DNA of 64,000 bases from Phoronis australis (lineage: Eukaryota; Phoronida; Phoronidae): contig NMRA01000048.1 in assembly GCA_002633005.1 (NCBI GenBank), positions 122,001 through 186,000 of the forward strand, given 5' to 3'. The notes under the pieces were generated by a model. It had not been told where the DNA came from, searched no databases, and was given only the letters and a program-made list of their open reading frames with translations. Shown piece after piece: positions 13,701-28,700 of this stretch (position 1 is the stretch's first letter; each line of letters opens with the position of its first letter). Both the position numbers and the translations under genes were made by a program.

Positions 13701-16700
13701 GCCCTTGATGACCCTTATATTCGTGCTACAAACTCGAGTAAAAACTCGAAATTTCGAGTTCAAACTCGAACTTATTGCTTTAATATTGGGTTTACAAACT
13801 GTGAACTAAGGGCAATAAATTATCTANAATTTCACTGTTTACAATTAATTTACAATAGTAAAACATGTAATGTGAGTGTAATATTGTTCAATACAATGGC
13901 ACTGATGGGACCATATTACTTGTTTTACAAAAAAGTCACCAAAACTGTTGTTTTTACAAATATAAGTTTACTAAACTCTTTGGTGATTATTAGGTAAATT
14001 CAAACTCAAATTTCTCAAAAATGTGCAAGTTTATATGTGGGAACTTTTTAGATTTTGAAAACACTCGAATAAATGAACTAAAAAACACCAAAATAAAATT
14101 GCCCTCCTAAAGTACTCACAAAAACCATTTTCTAGAGGCCCTACAAAATCTGGCCCACCGACTACTAGAGATTGCCAACTGTTATAGCTTATAATGAGAC
14201 GGGTCCCAGTTGATCACAACATTTCTTCGCTGTCGAATAATTCTGGAATGCCAACATTGCAGCGGCGAAGTCAAATTGACGAGACCACTTGACTTCGAGA
14301 AGGTGACTTCATACACATTCGGTGTAGTTGCGACAGATGGCGTACATGTAAGTTTTCACCAATTAGTTGCCTTGGTATGTGCGTGTGCCAGTACTTTTCA
14401 TGGGCGGCGCAGCTCTGAAATAAGTGAGGGGCTATAGCCAACTCCACCCCCCCCCCTCCTAGCCTGCGATGGTGCGCTGCCCATGCTTTTACATGAAGCG
14501 CCAAAGGATTCTTAAAGCAGTACATTTCTACGCCGGGGTTGAAATGTATGAAGCGTCAAAGGGTTCTTAAATGGGTACGAGTAGATTAAGCAAAAGTACC
14601 CACAGAATAAGCACATTTCAACGCGTGTAACTGTATTCATTTAAGAACCCTTTGGCTTTCCATACTCTAAGACGTCCTAACGCCCGTGCGTGTATGTGCA
14701 CTTGGCGAACAATACATGTGTGTACGTGATGGAGGAGGAGTAATTCGCTAAAAGCGTAGGTCACGATTTCCCGTTTGCCAGTCTTTGAAAGGAGTTTCAA
14801 ATTTTGCTCAAACCCTTTAAGGGTTGTTCAGGGTTGCAGAGCATTATTTGGTTTCAGAGAACTGGATAAGAAAGTCGTTTTTGTTATCATTTAATAGGCC
14901 ACAATCGAGTTTTGTATACTTTTAATATACAGTTTATTCAGCAGTGATATTGGCTATTTTCCGGTAGTTTAATTTATGACGCGCATACAAAGCGGATAAA
15001 AATCTGAGAGGAGTTATCAAATAATTTCTTATTTATATTTTGTTTTAAGGGATTTGACAATTGCCGTATATTTGATTATAACTTCACTTTTTGTGCCTCT
15101 AGTGTAAATAAAACACCCAATTTAACTGGTTTAAATTGTTGATTTTTTGACTTTATATAAAGTTAAAGCCCGGTGTTTAGTTCTGCTGATTTGACTTCTG
15201 TCCTACACAAATAGCCAAGTTCTTCAAACTTGTTAGCGCGTTAAGGTCTCATCATTATGGACTTATTTTCAAATAGAAAGCCAATTAAGTATAAATTTCC
15301 CCTTGAAACACAATATTTCGAACTCTGCTTTTCATGGTAACTTTTTCAACCCGTGTTATTTTTTACCACAACTTTTCAGACCAGTTCATGCCCGTGAAAT
15401 TTGAAAAAAAATAGACGCCGCTCTAGATTTAATACTGCAAAGTTGAACTATATCAAGAGCTAGACCTATCAAAACTCGTGTGTAAAAACTTACCGTTTTG
15501 AATAACGACCAATTGAAGCAAATAATCACATAAACAACAAGTGACTTCCTTGCAAGCAGACATACGGGAATTTGCTTTCTGTATGTGGCCTTGATTTTCA
15601 TTGGCTAGTGTAAACTATATCTGCCAGAGATTAACCAGTGAAAGTGGTGCATCATTATGACCTACAATGACCTAATTGTTCCTAGCGACGTCATAATCAA
15701 AAGGAAGTTTAAAGAGAACAATCCCAACTAAAAACGTTAATGACTCAGTTAAATTGCCACTTTTAAGCTTTATAACCCCAAACAGTGATCAGTGACAGTT
15801 TGAGGTGATTAAGATATATGTTGTTTGCTTCTAACACGACTTTGCCAATTTTCACGTTTTTCCGCCCGTGGATGGGTAAGCGCAGGTTGTTACCGATTGG
15901 TGCTAGTAGCTTTCGGTGCGATGATAGACTGAAGACTGGTTCGAATTAATCATTTTATTAATCTTGGCCGTGAATTCACAAGTACTCAAACAAAACGTCC
16001 GACGTGATGTCTGTTCTATGCTTTAGCCAGTTCAGCGAAGCCTTGACTTGTGATGAACTTCTGAGACACTTCCAGCAACTGTTACACATTGATTCAATAA
16101 CATGTCTTTGTATCTGTGTCTCTATCAACTACCGCTGTTAGTACTAAATTGTAACTTGAAGTCAACTCAATTTCAACTTCAACTTGAAATCAACCAACTG
16201 CGCCTGAGTATTTTTAGTCTCTTACATATTCTGGAACTTTTCACCAATTCAAGCACATTCTAGAACTTTCCGGAATCTATCCAGTCATTCTACAAACATA
16301 TACGTGGCTATAGAATGTTCCAGACTAAATTAATCACTAACATACTGGAATCTTCTACTATGTTCCCTGCTATTCTGTTGTAAACAAATTACATCATCAC
16401 TGTCCTGGCCTCGTGGGTCATGTCAATCAAGTACTATCTGCTAGTGAACATACAGAATAGAAAAATAAACTTATTAAACTGAGACTAGTGACAGTCTACT
16501 CCTGACAGTATTTTTAGATGATTTGTTGAGTTTTGCCCGCCTGACTGTCACGCGGTTTTGGCCGAACGTTTTTAGGCGCGATCGAGGCTACATCGAGTGC
16601 TAGAGCTTATAATAAGTCAATTCTTGTCACATGTCAGTTGAATCTTTTCACTTCAGACTTTACCGGCAACAGTGAAGGTTCTAGTACTTGATGTGAACGA

Positions 16701-19700
16701 CAACAACCCTGTGTTTTCCAAGCCTGAGTACGTGATTGACACGTACAGATGGGCAGATACATATTCAGAAGTAATAGCGGCAACAGATAGAGACCAAGGT
16801 GCAGGAGTATCTTATCAGTTACTCAACCATGGACAGTAAGATCCCATAGCATACTTGCCACCTTGTGCTTGAGCCGTGTCCATAGGCCACTGTATTCTTT
16901 CATACTGTACGGCAAATCGTGTCGTTTACGGAGAGCCGGAGCAATGAAGCGATTTCACATTATTTGTTGTATTCGATTTGTCGTAGAGATGAAGTTCGTT
17001 CAATGTTCACTCATGAGATTGTTGGCTAGTCACTGTGTCACGTATTCCTCTAAGTGCACGTGTATTCCACTTGTTTAAAGCGGAATACCCGGCTTCCCGG
17101 CATAACCAAAAACAAGTTTTGACCACTTAATACCCGTTCCGCTTCTTGCAACTTTAAAACAACATTTACGAAGGCGCTAGGGCACTTTCGTATGGAACGC
17201 CAACGTTCATACGGTGGCAGCGCACTGAGTCATACAAGTGCAATGCAATCGTCGCTGTGCAATACATGCGTGACTCTAGAAGTCGCGGCAGAATGCACAC
17301 AGATTATGTGTTTTTTGAGAATCATTTTAGTCGTTGATACGAGTGTCTTGAAACGTTCACGCACGAATCCGTAAGACAAGGGTTTCATAATTTCATAGCA
17401 AATTGTAAAAGGAACATTATAATGTACCGCTGCTGTTGCATACATGCAAGTAATGAGAAGCATTTCCGGATTCACGTGTGCGTTGTTACACCGATGAATG
17501 GAAGGCACTCGATGTATTTCAGTACGAAGTAGTGCAATGCATTCGTTCTCAAAACAGCACATTGGATTGCTATGACATTGCTCATCTGAGGTGGTTCTCT
17601 CACCGATTTTAAATTCACGCGTGCATTGCAGAGCGACCGTTGCCTTGCACTAGTATGAACGTGTGCAATGCACCCGCTTTTGACGAGTGCTATGTATGCG
17701 TTTTTAATTGGACACGTTTATTTTACAAACATTCGTCAACAAAACAAGTAAATAAAGACTACATGTTTTGTTTTTGCTTCTTTAGGAGATTGCGAGTCTT
17801 CTAAATCGAATGGTGTCACTAAAATAAGAATATTTTGTAATTTAAATCTATTTTGTTGTCAATGTTTCTAGTACGTTCATGTACGTAATTAATGCCATAT
17901 AAGCCGAGAATATCAACTGTTGCAGTCATTTTGTTGATTCTCCGTCTGAAATTAAAATACTAGCACGAACAGTATCAAATTAATATTTTTGAAAAAGGAT
18001 GCCATCAAGAAGTTGTAAAAATTAATTTAGGAATAAATTTTGACTTGAAATTTCTTTGCATAAGCTTGTGCATATTTGAGCTGCTTTGGCTCTTGTTTTA
18101 TATAGGATCACTATAGAGCCGAAAAGATTATGTCAATACGTTATGAAAACATGCATAGTCAAACTCTGTAGTTCGTGTTTTCAGATTGTTTTCCATCGGC
18201 ACCCACACAGGTGTAATGCGACGTAAGGCGTCAGCTTCGGCATTCACTGAAGACACATACACAGTAGTCGTTGAAGCAAGGGATGCCTTACAAATTCCGT
18301 TTAGAGCAGCAGTGGCGATCGTCAGCGTGAAGTTTTTGCCCAAATGTGTGAGACATTCCCGGGTTAATTGTTAAGACAGTTCTTAAATATTTTACCAATT
18401 AATTACAGTGAATTGCAGTTCCGAAGTTGTTACTATATTGTTGTTGGTATGTTTTATTTCCGTTACATTCCATGGCACCTTCTAAAGAACATGCTGCCGA
18501 AACTTTTGTCTTGACCTCTGAGTAACATCAAATTTTGCTTGGCAAAATTTTGTTTCCCATTTTCCACCTATAGACGGTGCTTCGTACCAAGCACCACGGG
18601 AATGTTTTGTAAGATATCTACCCACATACACATCTGTGGTTGATTTATGCCGTCCGGCATCCACACTGGCCTAAACGAGGATGACATCCGTTAACTTCGG
18701 ATAAATACAAACATTGTGACGCCCCCTTACGGTAATCTCTGTTTTTTCAACATTTTGATAAAACATTGAATGCTCAAAGACATCTAAAATTGGTTTTGGG
18801 AAATCTTTCGACCATAATGGAGCTACATGTAAGCTCCGTAGACGTGATCTTTTGCTCTAATGGCAATGTCCATGCCTGACGATTTTTCGCAATCTTGTGT
18901 GTTCTTGAATTTTGATGATTTTTTGGTCTCCAGATCGTAGGCAGAACTGCATGTCTTAACCCAACATTTGGCGACAATGAAGGGTGTTTTTATTATCAGT
19001 GGCGGATTTAAAGGGGGCCATGCCTCCCCCCCTAAAATTCTCCCAGACTCCATTGGCAGTTCGGGGATGCGAATATCTGACGGGCAATATCCTGCCCTGC
19101 CCCCCCAACTCAAAATCCTGGATCTGCCCTTGATTATGAGCGTGCTTCAGACAGGAACCTCACGAAACGCCAGATCACGCAAGAGTGCGAGATTTTGCCA
19201 ACTATAATAAGCAAAACGCGTGACCACGCTAGCTTCTTTCGCGAGATTCTTGCGTCTACGGAACTTAGCTCAGTCTTCACTGTCCATAAAAACTAATGAA
19301 ATTCATGTTGCAGAACCCAGTGACGAACGAAAAGAGCGTGACTGTTCGTTTCGATTTGAAGCAGTACCGTGTAAGGGTGATGGAAGATGTTTTGGTTAAG
19401 TCAGCGATTCTAACGATCAAGCTGATTCCTAACGTACCGGTAAAACGATTTTTTGAAGTGGCCTAAGATTATGCTAACTATATTTTGGTGACACCGTAAT
19501 CAGAGTTTTGACACGACATCATTTATTGGCTCGGTTGTTGAAAGTTACGCTACGCCAGTGGATAAACAAACACCAAAGTGCAGCGAAATATGTAACTATG
19601 ATCAAACGCAACTTGTAATACAATGATGGCGTTCGAAGCAGATTTCTCAACATTGGACGCACAACCGGATGTGCCACAAAAATAACAAACTAACTAATAA

Positions 19701-22700
19701 CTGGCGCTACCATAGTATAGAAACTACGATGGCATCAGGTTAGTGTATGCCAAGGTTCCATTGTGGGCCTACATGTATTCCAAAGCAATGTGACATAGTT
19801 GTTTGTTTTGATTGTCGCCGTTTAAAATGAACATTTTCTGTATGCAGAATACATTGTGTTGCAGTTATCATCATCGTCATCTTGGTTTAGTACAAACATA
19901 AAATTCCTTTGTACAAACATTCTACCAGAATTAATAGACGTGTAGCCCTATGAATACATTGTATGGTGTGTGTATTATATAGAGAATAAAATAACGGTTC
20001 TGAAGCAACATTCTTGATGTTTCAGCAAGCGGCTTTGACATTTAAGCTAAAATCATCAACTGGAGATAACTTTCAAGTTTCTGAAAAGTCTGGAATGTAA
20101 GTTGTTTTGCAAAACATCTTCAATAGCTCTGTGGTGTTCATTGCTAAATTTCATTTGCTTCATAATTACTGTCTCTACTCAAGCCATTTTCTACAAATAC
20201 CTCTAGAGTTATTGTTTGTTTTACGTAAACAATTTGTCAGGTAAAAGTCATGTTATATTTTGGCGGTCTGGCATGTCATCGAGGATAGGAATAATTGATA
20301 CCCGGATGTCACAGTTTACCCACCAACATCATAATTGAGGAAAGTATCTGAAACCCAAAAGTAAACTTGTTGTAAAGTTGTTTTCTGAATTAAAATGTAG
20401 GTGCGTAATCAAAGTGAAAGAAAGACTCGACTACGAAGCTATTAAAGAGCACACGCTAGATATAGAAGTTTGGCAAGGAAATCAGGTAACAATCCTTATA
20501 CAAGCATTACGTGGTGCACTTGGACTTGAAGTTTAAGATACTGCCCTGTCTTCCTTTAGACCACTATGGTCTGAGCTTTTCAGAAAGTGGGAAGGTTTGA
20601 TCTCTTGAGCAGCCTATTATCTTAATTGACCTTCCACGCCCCCAAGTTATAGTGGAAAGCAAACGTGTTTTGTTATTACCTTTTCTATTGACCAGTTATC
20701 TTAGAGTGTTATGTTGTCGGGTTAGTTTCTATTCCCTTGACGTGAATTTACTGCCCATGGAACAGTAAAAAGGTACGCAATGGTTCTGCGTTCATTTCCA
20801 ACACAGGCTGTGTTCAATAGTAGAACAGTACAGTGTGTGTATTGAACCAAAGTGAGGGCCTTTTGCTAGGCCGTTCACGTCTAATGCTTTTGCTCCATGC
20901 ATAATAAAAACTGACACGGAAAATATATCGTCAAGATAACCAGGGATCTGACACGTTGACGGTTACGATCCTCCTGTTAATCAATTCTAGTTCAACCCAT
21001 TCCAGTACGAAAAGTGTCGGCTACAAGAAAGCTTATGCATGCATTACCCACTTAGTGTTCGTGTTCAAGGGATAAAAAGTTTTTAATATTGATCATTTTC
21101 GGTGCCTTAAAATAGTTTAATTAGCGTAACAAGTGTGATCACAATTTCATGGAAAATTTGCAATTGGTAGTTCATCTTAAAAATCTGTTCTGTCTTTCAT
21201 ATTCTGGAGCCAGTTTCTAAATAGACAGTATTGCTTATTTGGCAATGATGAGATAAAAAGATTTCTTGCAATATAAATTCAAGTATTTGAATATTTATGA
21301 GCAATTTCGAAGTACTTGTGTAACAAACGCTACTTTAACAGACGTGATACCTTGGCACAGGCACGAAGCGTTGTTTTAGCAGCCATCTTTACTGAAGAAA
21401 TTAAACGCATGCAAACTGCCATAAAATTATCAAAATGAATATCCTAAATGTCCATTGAGATTTGATTTTAGTGTTTTGGATAGATGCAATTTTTCAAAAA
21501 GTGTTTCGTTTCTTGGGTTCTCGCGGAACTATACAAAGAATCGATTGCATCGGAATTGTAAACACCTCATGATACTCAGAAACTACATTTAGAATATGAA
21601 GGACCGATTTTTAGATGAAGCACTGCTAGGCCCATTGCACTTTTGGTCACGTCTGTTACTCTAAACCATTTTAATACACTGAAATTTTCAGAAAAATATC
21701 TTATCACTCCCATCAAGTGGTAACGCATGATTAAACGTTTTTGGCGTTTTTTGGGGTTATTATGCTCGGCTCTTTCGAGATTGGAATTTATTTCAAAAGT
21801 CAATATGCCACGTCTGTAATAAAAACCAACGCAATGAATCTTATGCCTCTCGTGTATCGCAGTACGTAAAGAAGCCACAATTTCCATTCAATGAAAGTGT
21901 TGTCAACATCTATCCAACACAGCTAACAAGTCATGCCCTGATACATGGGAGGTAACACGGACTTTGATGCGTGATTGCGTTTATAAGCTTGTCACCACGC
22001 CGCTTGATGAACAACTCCGTGGTAAATCTGACACATGTTTAAGTGAGACAAGCAGATGAGCAGCTGCCACTATTGAGTTGAGCAGATGAAGCTGTTTAAG
22101 TCCTCCAATAGGAGCTTATAGCGTTTCCTTTATTGGAGGGCTTTTCAAGTAATTCTATGACGAGGCAACATGGTGTTGAGAAAGGAAGCACCTGACTAGT
22201 CCGCCAGGTGCACTAGTGTAGCCCGAAGGTATGCTAATAAGGTGGAATTGAGCAATAAATAACAATTTTTGTCGGAATTCTACCCAACTCACTGATGCTC
22301 CCGGAAACCATCACGAGATGGCTGCACTAAAGTGCCTGGATTTGAGATTTTTGGCGAACGGCGAAATTCACTTCCGTGCGTCACCCTTCGTGACTCAAGT
22401 TTTACAAGTTTAATGCACCATAATTCGCAATCAACAATGATATTGCTCACTTTTGTTTTCTTTCATAGCGAAAGCTTCTGGTAGTAGTTAAGTAAAGTAT
22501 CACCTTCGATATCGCACGAGTGCAAAAGAAGTGACATTTTTTAAATTGATTCAAGATTGCGTCCTTTCAGAGACGTACAGATGTAGGCCTACAGAGAAAC
22601 ATGAACACTTTTGGACTAGTGCACCTTCGGACTAGTGCACCTTCGGATTAGTGCACCTTCGGACTAGTGCACCTTCGGACTAGTGCACCTTCGGACTAGT

Positions 22701-25700
22701 GCACCTTCGGANTTTTGTGTGGTACCTCGAATGTATGTGCTAGCTCATTTTTGGGGGGTCCTTTTTTGGTTTCTGCCGGACCCATTCCAGAGTGCAATTT
22801 GTCTGTCATGGGTCATTTGGTGTTCAGTGCGGTACTATTGTTCGTTTTAAATCAGTTTTGGTTGGTACCTCGAATATCTAGTCTAGCTCATTTTTTGAGG
22901 TATTTGTAAGGCCCCCAGGGGTCACACCCAGAGTGCAGACAACGGCAGACGTCCATTTCTGTACATACTGAGGTGGACTTTAAATGCTCCCGTGGTCAGA
23001 TGTTGGTACCTCGTTCATCTATGCTAAGTGCTCTGGGCTGCCGGTCTATCATTACAAGGGCCTCCTCGCACTACGAAGTCGAAGAAAATTGGCGAAACTA
23101 AGTGTAATACAGTCTGAGTAAAAACCTCTTGGACAGTGTCGCATTTGAGGCATGTCTTTTCATTTTCCATTCAGTTTCCATTTGTCCGGCACATGAAAAT
23201 GTTGAGGCTGGACTGTTGAACGACTTCAGAACGAGTTTGGTACGTTGTGACAGCGGTAGTTCTTGCAACAGTACATTTATGTTGGCCTGGACGTCAAAGA
23301 AATCGTGCTTAGTTTGCCTACTAAGGTGCACCTGTGCTGGATTCCTCGAAACATTCTACGTTGTCGTTGTTTCTGGATGTCGTAAGTGTTGTCGTTAATC
23401 GAATTTCTCACGAATTGATTTCAGGATTTTCTTCGTTAATCATAGAACAGGGGAGATAACACTGCGAACAGGGGCTTCCGTCACTGACGACGAATACACT
23501 GTGTTTGTACAAGCAAGTGATAATGGCGATCCTCCCAGGACCGCAGCTACAGTTGTAGTTGTTACAAATACTTTACCGCCTGTAAGTTAAGTCGAGCATA
23601 TGCGCTTCCTACGACTTCTTGGTGACGGCGTGTCCATTGCCTCTTCCCAGTGTCGCCATATGTGTTCATAACAAAAAAGGAGACCTTGTGTCAAATTAAG
23701 ATAATGATTTCTAATATTAATTTCGATTAATATTTAAAATACGTCTGCAGCTACTTATACATATAAGACACGTATGGCTTGGTTGCCCAGATGCGATATT
23801 CAATTTTGCAATAGGCTACATAAACTACTCGTTCTACACTGTAGTTAAAACCAAGAACCAAGGAGTGTCCAGTAAAAATTCTTAAATTGTTCAGTCTTCA
23901 AATGATACATGGGCAAGAGCTGCATATATCGTCTATCCTTGTTTAAATTTTCAGAAAAACACTTTGAAATTTTTCATGGAAAAACCCTTTCCGGACGAGT
24001 TCAAGCTCGATGAAAGGCAAGTTGAAGTTCCCAACATAAACGCGTTTGTTTTAAAGGGACAATATTTTTGAGGAAAGGATACTCGGCGCGGAATCGAACC
24101 TGCAATCCCCACGGTCGGTTGCTGTCAAATGTTCTACTGGCGGAGCTTAACTAAGTTGGTAAATGGTCGAGCATTTTAAAGGGTCGTTATCGGCGAGAAA
24201 ATCATTTTTCTGATATGCTTCAGCTCTCAAGAAAACCCCCGCGATCGCATACTATAGCTGCTGACGGAGTTAAATTCAATACGAGTATTTAATTAAGTGA
24301 ATTTCACTGATAAGGTCACTGACCTTGATTTCATCGACGGCTAACAATAATCTCACAAATACCTTTTGCAGTCGTAAAACCGATAATGTCTCTTTACTTT
24401 TTGCAATGCGCTGTGATCATCACTTTATGGTTCAAAATCACACAGTAGATGTGAGTTAACAGTAATTTTCCGTGCATTTCTGTCGGTGTCAATTTTGCAT
24501 AACACTGTATTAATTAACGAGTCGACTAGAAATAAGACAAGTAACACGCACCTGACTCTTTGTACTGTGTCTTCTAGTGGTGTGGTAAGATTGGCGAAAA
24601 AACTGGATGGTAGCAGACGCAACCAGTATCAGCTGGAAATCGGCGTCACAAACGGAAAACAGGTAAAGAAACAAATGTTAAAATGAAAACGTTGTAAATA
24701 CCTTCAACTGCCATATTACATGTACACCAAGCTTACTCGAGACGCAGTCAATAGCTTCATCATATTCATTCTCAGGCTACCGGATTATGGGTCTGTAGAC
24801 CCGGACACTTGGGATTCGCAAAGGTTGTGGGATGATTTTCATCACGTGCTGCAGTTGCACTGCATAGCGATATCTCGCTACATGCGCGTACCCAGGGGGG
24901 GACTCGGGGGGCTTGGAGCCCCCCATTTGGCGAAGTGGGCAAACAATCCGCATCAGAGGACCAAAAAGTCCGAAAAAACGAGACTAAAGACCACAGGAAT
25001 CCGTAGGTCTGAACCTAGTACCCCGTTTTTTTGTTTTTTTGTGCTCGATTTCTTTTTCCAGGGAAAGGTCGACATACCGCAAAATTCGAGCCCGCCCTAC
25101 ATTTTAGGCTGGGTGAGCGCATGCACTATGTCAATTCCTAAAAGCAGTGTAGCAGAGACGATCTAGGGCGTCTGGTAATGTGAGGTCGACGTACGGGAAC
25201 TTTGTATTCCTTCACTAAAGCAGCCATGTGGCCGACCTAGAAGAGACGTAAAAATCTTCGCCTGCTTTGGTTCACCCCAAACCGTTCATGTGGCGTGGAG
25301 AGACGGATGTCCGTAATATTTTTTTAAGTAACGTCTTGGACCTAGCTGCAACCGAAATTTCGATCTACTAAAACAGATTTGACAAGAGAGAAACCTATAA
25401 TAAAGGAAAATCTTTAGATAGGAGTAGTGAATACGTTGGTGACCAAGTAGTAATTGAGAAGATTAATTTCCTAATCCCAATCATGTTCCAGTAGACCATG
25501 CGATAGAGATACAGCTTCCCTGCGGCAAAAACCTCGTCGAAGTATGATTTCTCATCTTCGCCCTTGTTTCTTCTTTTCAATTGATTTGTTCTTACACTAT
25601 TTCACCAGAAAGACTCGATGACGCTCTTCGTGACTGTAGCGCATGAAAACGGTGACGGTAAACTCGACTTCCCAAACCGAATCGTCAAAGTCGGCTCTGC

Positions 25701-28700
25701 AAGTTTTAATAGCATAGTGGCCGTAGTGTCGGCAAAAATTGGCGGTAAACAGCAGGGTACTACGCATGTCACGTTCTCGCTGAATTCACACACAGAGTAA
25801 GTTACGACATTGGGTAGCAGGGTTTTGTCCACCACAGCCTAGCATGTTCTGAGATTGAACTAGATTTGTTCGACATCTATCAAACCTAGCTTTAAATCTC
25901 AGCAGTCTCTTTACGTCATCAAAGAAAATGCCCCACTCCTGCTGACTAGTGTTCAGTCAGGAACCTAGGAAACGTAACGTAGATACGCTGACAAGTTTTG
26001 AAAGTCTTTCAGTTGCACATGTTCAGTGTATAATATTGCCTAATTGTATTTTGTTGTAGCTTAAAATACGTTACACGTGGGACCACGAAAAGACGCGTGA
26101 ACACCTCTTTGAAAAAATAAAGCGTTAACAAAGTTGTTTCACTAGACATATTTTAGATTAAAATCCATCAGAGGCTGTTAGCATGAAAATAATCTCGGTT
26201 TTTGTCATCAATTTCAGCTTGTTCACGCTTCGTTCGCTTAACTCAACTTCTGCTGAAATACGACTTTCTGCAGAATCTTCCAAGTTAAAGAGTGACATCT
26301 ACAATTTAAAAGTTGAAGCCTCGGTTCGTGGACAAAACCCGCAGACGAAGGAGGCTCTTATTGTAATAAAATTTACAACGGGTAACTTTGCAGTCTTTTA
26401 TAGTCACCAAGCGTAAAGTGCAGACGAACAATGTATTTGATTTCTTGAAGGCACGAATGAAAGTGCCTTCAGCTCATGTTACTAAAATGTTATCGTTTTT
26501 GCATCCGAAAAGTGTAATTTTGGGATTATTAATGTAAAGAGATGCATTAGCCTTCTTAAAACTAATACAATTGACCAACAGCAACAAAATACCGTTTGGG
26601 TAATTTATCTCAAATCGCCAATTTTCGCCATTTGCATTCGCTGAAAGGTCGATGGCATACGCTTGACCCGGCGGCAGTGTGTTCGCTTGCTAGTGTTGGG
26701 TTAGTGAGTTCGATTCCTTGGTACTGCAAATTTACGTGAATTTTCTTTTCTCACTGAAAATGACCTTTTCATGGTCGCATTGAATAAATTTTCCTTAATG
26801 GTACACAATCGACGAATAACATTTTTTAAATCAAGCCGTAGACGGATTCAAAGTCAGGAATTCGAAGCCCGACACTTTAGTAGCGGAGCTAAACCTCATT
26901 CGGTAAGTAGTCGAGTATGTTAAGCGAATTTTATCTGACGAAGACACCGGCTTCGATTTCAGCGAATGACTGTCAGCCAACAGCGAAAATAGGTGATTTG
27001 TAGTGACGTCACACAAACACAGTGGACTTTGCTGTTTCATAGCTTTAATCAAAGCTACTAACTTCAAGAAGTCTATCCCATCCAACAGCATTCTCGACAA
27101 TGCGTTTCTCGGCCATTACAAATTCGAACGTGTCCCTTTAAATACACCATGGAATTTGAGATTATTTTGACTCCATACCACTGTAATACCTGATGAATAA
27201 TGTTGTAACACTTACCTCAGATATGCTCAACAGTTCACGAAGTGGCATGATGAATGCATGACATATGTAGGGTGTATCTGAAGTCCCGTTCTTTACTTCA
27301 AGTATCTCAGCAATTAAGGGTCCAAAGTACAAACACGTTGACACAAGATATCTTTAGTCCAGTTTCTATGAGAAGATAAATTATGCTAAAATCCGTTTGC
27401 AACTTTTAAAAAGCCATTAAATACAAAATTCGGCAAAGAATTATGTATGTATGTATGTATGTATGTATTTATGTATGTATGTATTTATGTATGTATGTGT
27501 GTATGTATGTATGTATGTATTTATATATCACTCGCAGTATTTTCTTCTATCTCGAAATGCTTTTCTGCATTTCTTCTGGAGTCATTGAAACAAAAAAATT
27601 GTCATTAAAAATCTTTTCATTAACTTTACAGATACGTGTTTTGACTCACTCACAGTGTAAAATAACCTTCAGTTCGGTTAAAGAAAACGATCAAATTCTC
27701 AAACCCTGGTCTTTTTTCCTGATTTTTTGTTTCTACCTTGTTTCTGGAATTGCATGTTTAGTTAGATTCTCAATTTCACGTGATGTGTTTGTTCTCCCGA
27801 AGGCATAACGTTTTAATGGGACACCCATAGTTCAGGAAATTAGGCCACTACTGTATGTATGTGAATCAATTGTTAGCACGTTATTCTGAAACCATAGTGT
27901 ATGTCACATATATTTTCACACATGTAAAGTACCAAGACGTTCAGATACTGATTACTGAAATGTCGCCTTTGAATTTCAGTTCTATTGAGTGCTGATAAAT
28001 TAGTATAAAACAGGAACCGGTGACGCCCTATTCGTTAACGTAATTAGGGGACTTGAACCGGTTGGGCTCCAAGGATTTGCTATCACATTGCAGATGCTGA
28101 ACGTTGAAGTTACTTGTTGTTTTCAAACGTGCAACTAAATAAATGAAGGAACAATGAAGATTGAACATGTTATCAGCGGCGCAGTGCAGTTTAACATTAT
28201 TCAAATCATCTGCGTGCCTACGATGACTAAAACAGACTGGCATGAAGTACAGTTTACGGCAAAGTTTGAAACGCGTTGGTGTTGGGGAAACAAATGTTTT
28301 TGCAGATGGCGGTGGTGATGGTGGAGGTGGCGATGGTGGCGATGGCGATGGCGCTGGTGGTGGTGATGGCAAGGGTGGTGGTGGAGGTAACGGTGGCAAG
28401 GGTGGTGATGGTGGAGGTGGCGATGGCNNNNNNNNNNNNNNNNNNNNNNNNNNNNNNNNNNNNNNNNNNNNNNNNNNNNNNNNNNNNNNNNNNNNNNNNN
28501 NNNNNNNNNNNNNNNNNNNNNNNNNNNNNNNNNNNNNNNNNNNNNNNNNNNNNNNNNNNNNNGGCGGTGACGGCGATGGTGGGGATGGAGGTGGCGGTTA
28601 CCGTGGTGGTGGTGATGGCGGTGGCGACGGTGGTGGAGGTGGGGGTGATCGTGGTGGTGGTGGTGGCATCGACAGTGGAAACTATGAATTCATCTTCCCC

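Noticed and set aside
20944-21080. Candidate linker exon starting SDTLTVTILLLIN
   Set aside because: It resembles strand G only weakly and has no donor in the required phase.
24720-25166. 148-codon open frame on + strand
   Set aside because: It crosses a G/C-rich inverted-repeat element that recurs at 38868; composition explains the open frame.
27443-27808. 121-codon frame beginning with Met-Tyr-Val-Cys repeats
   Set aside because: Artefact of the GTAT microsatellite.
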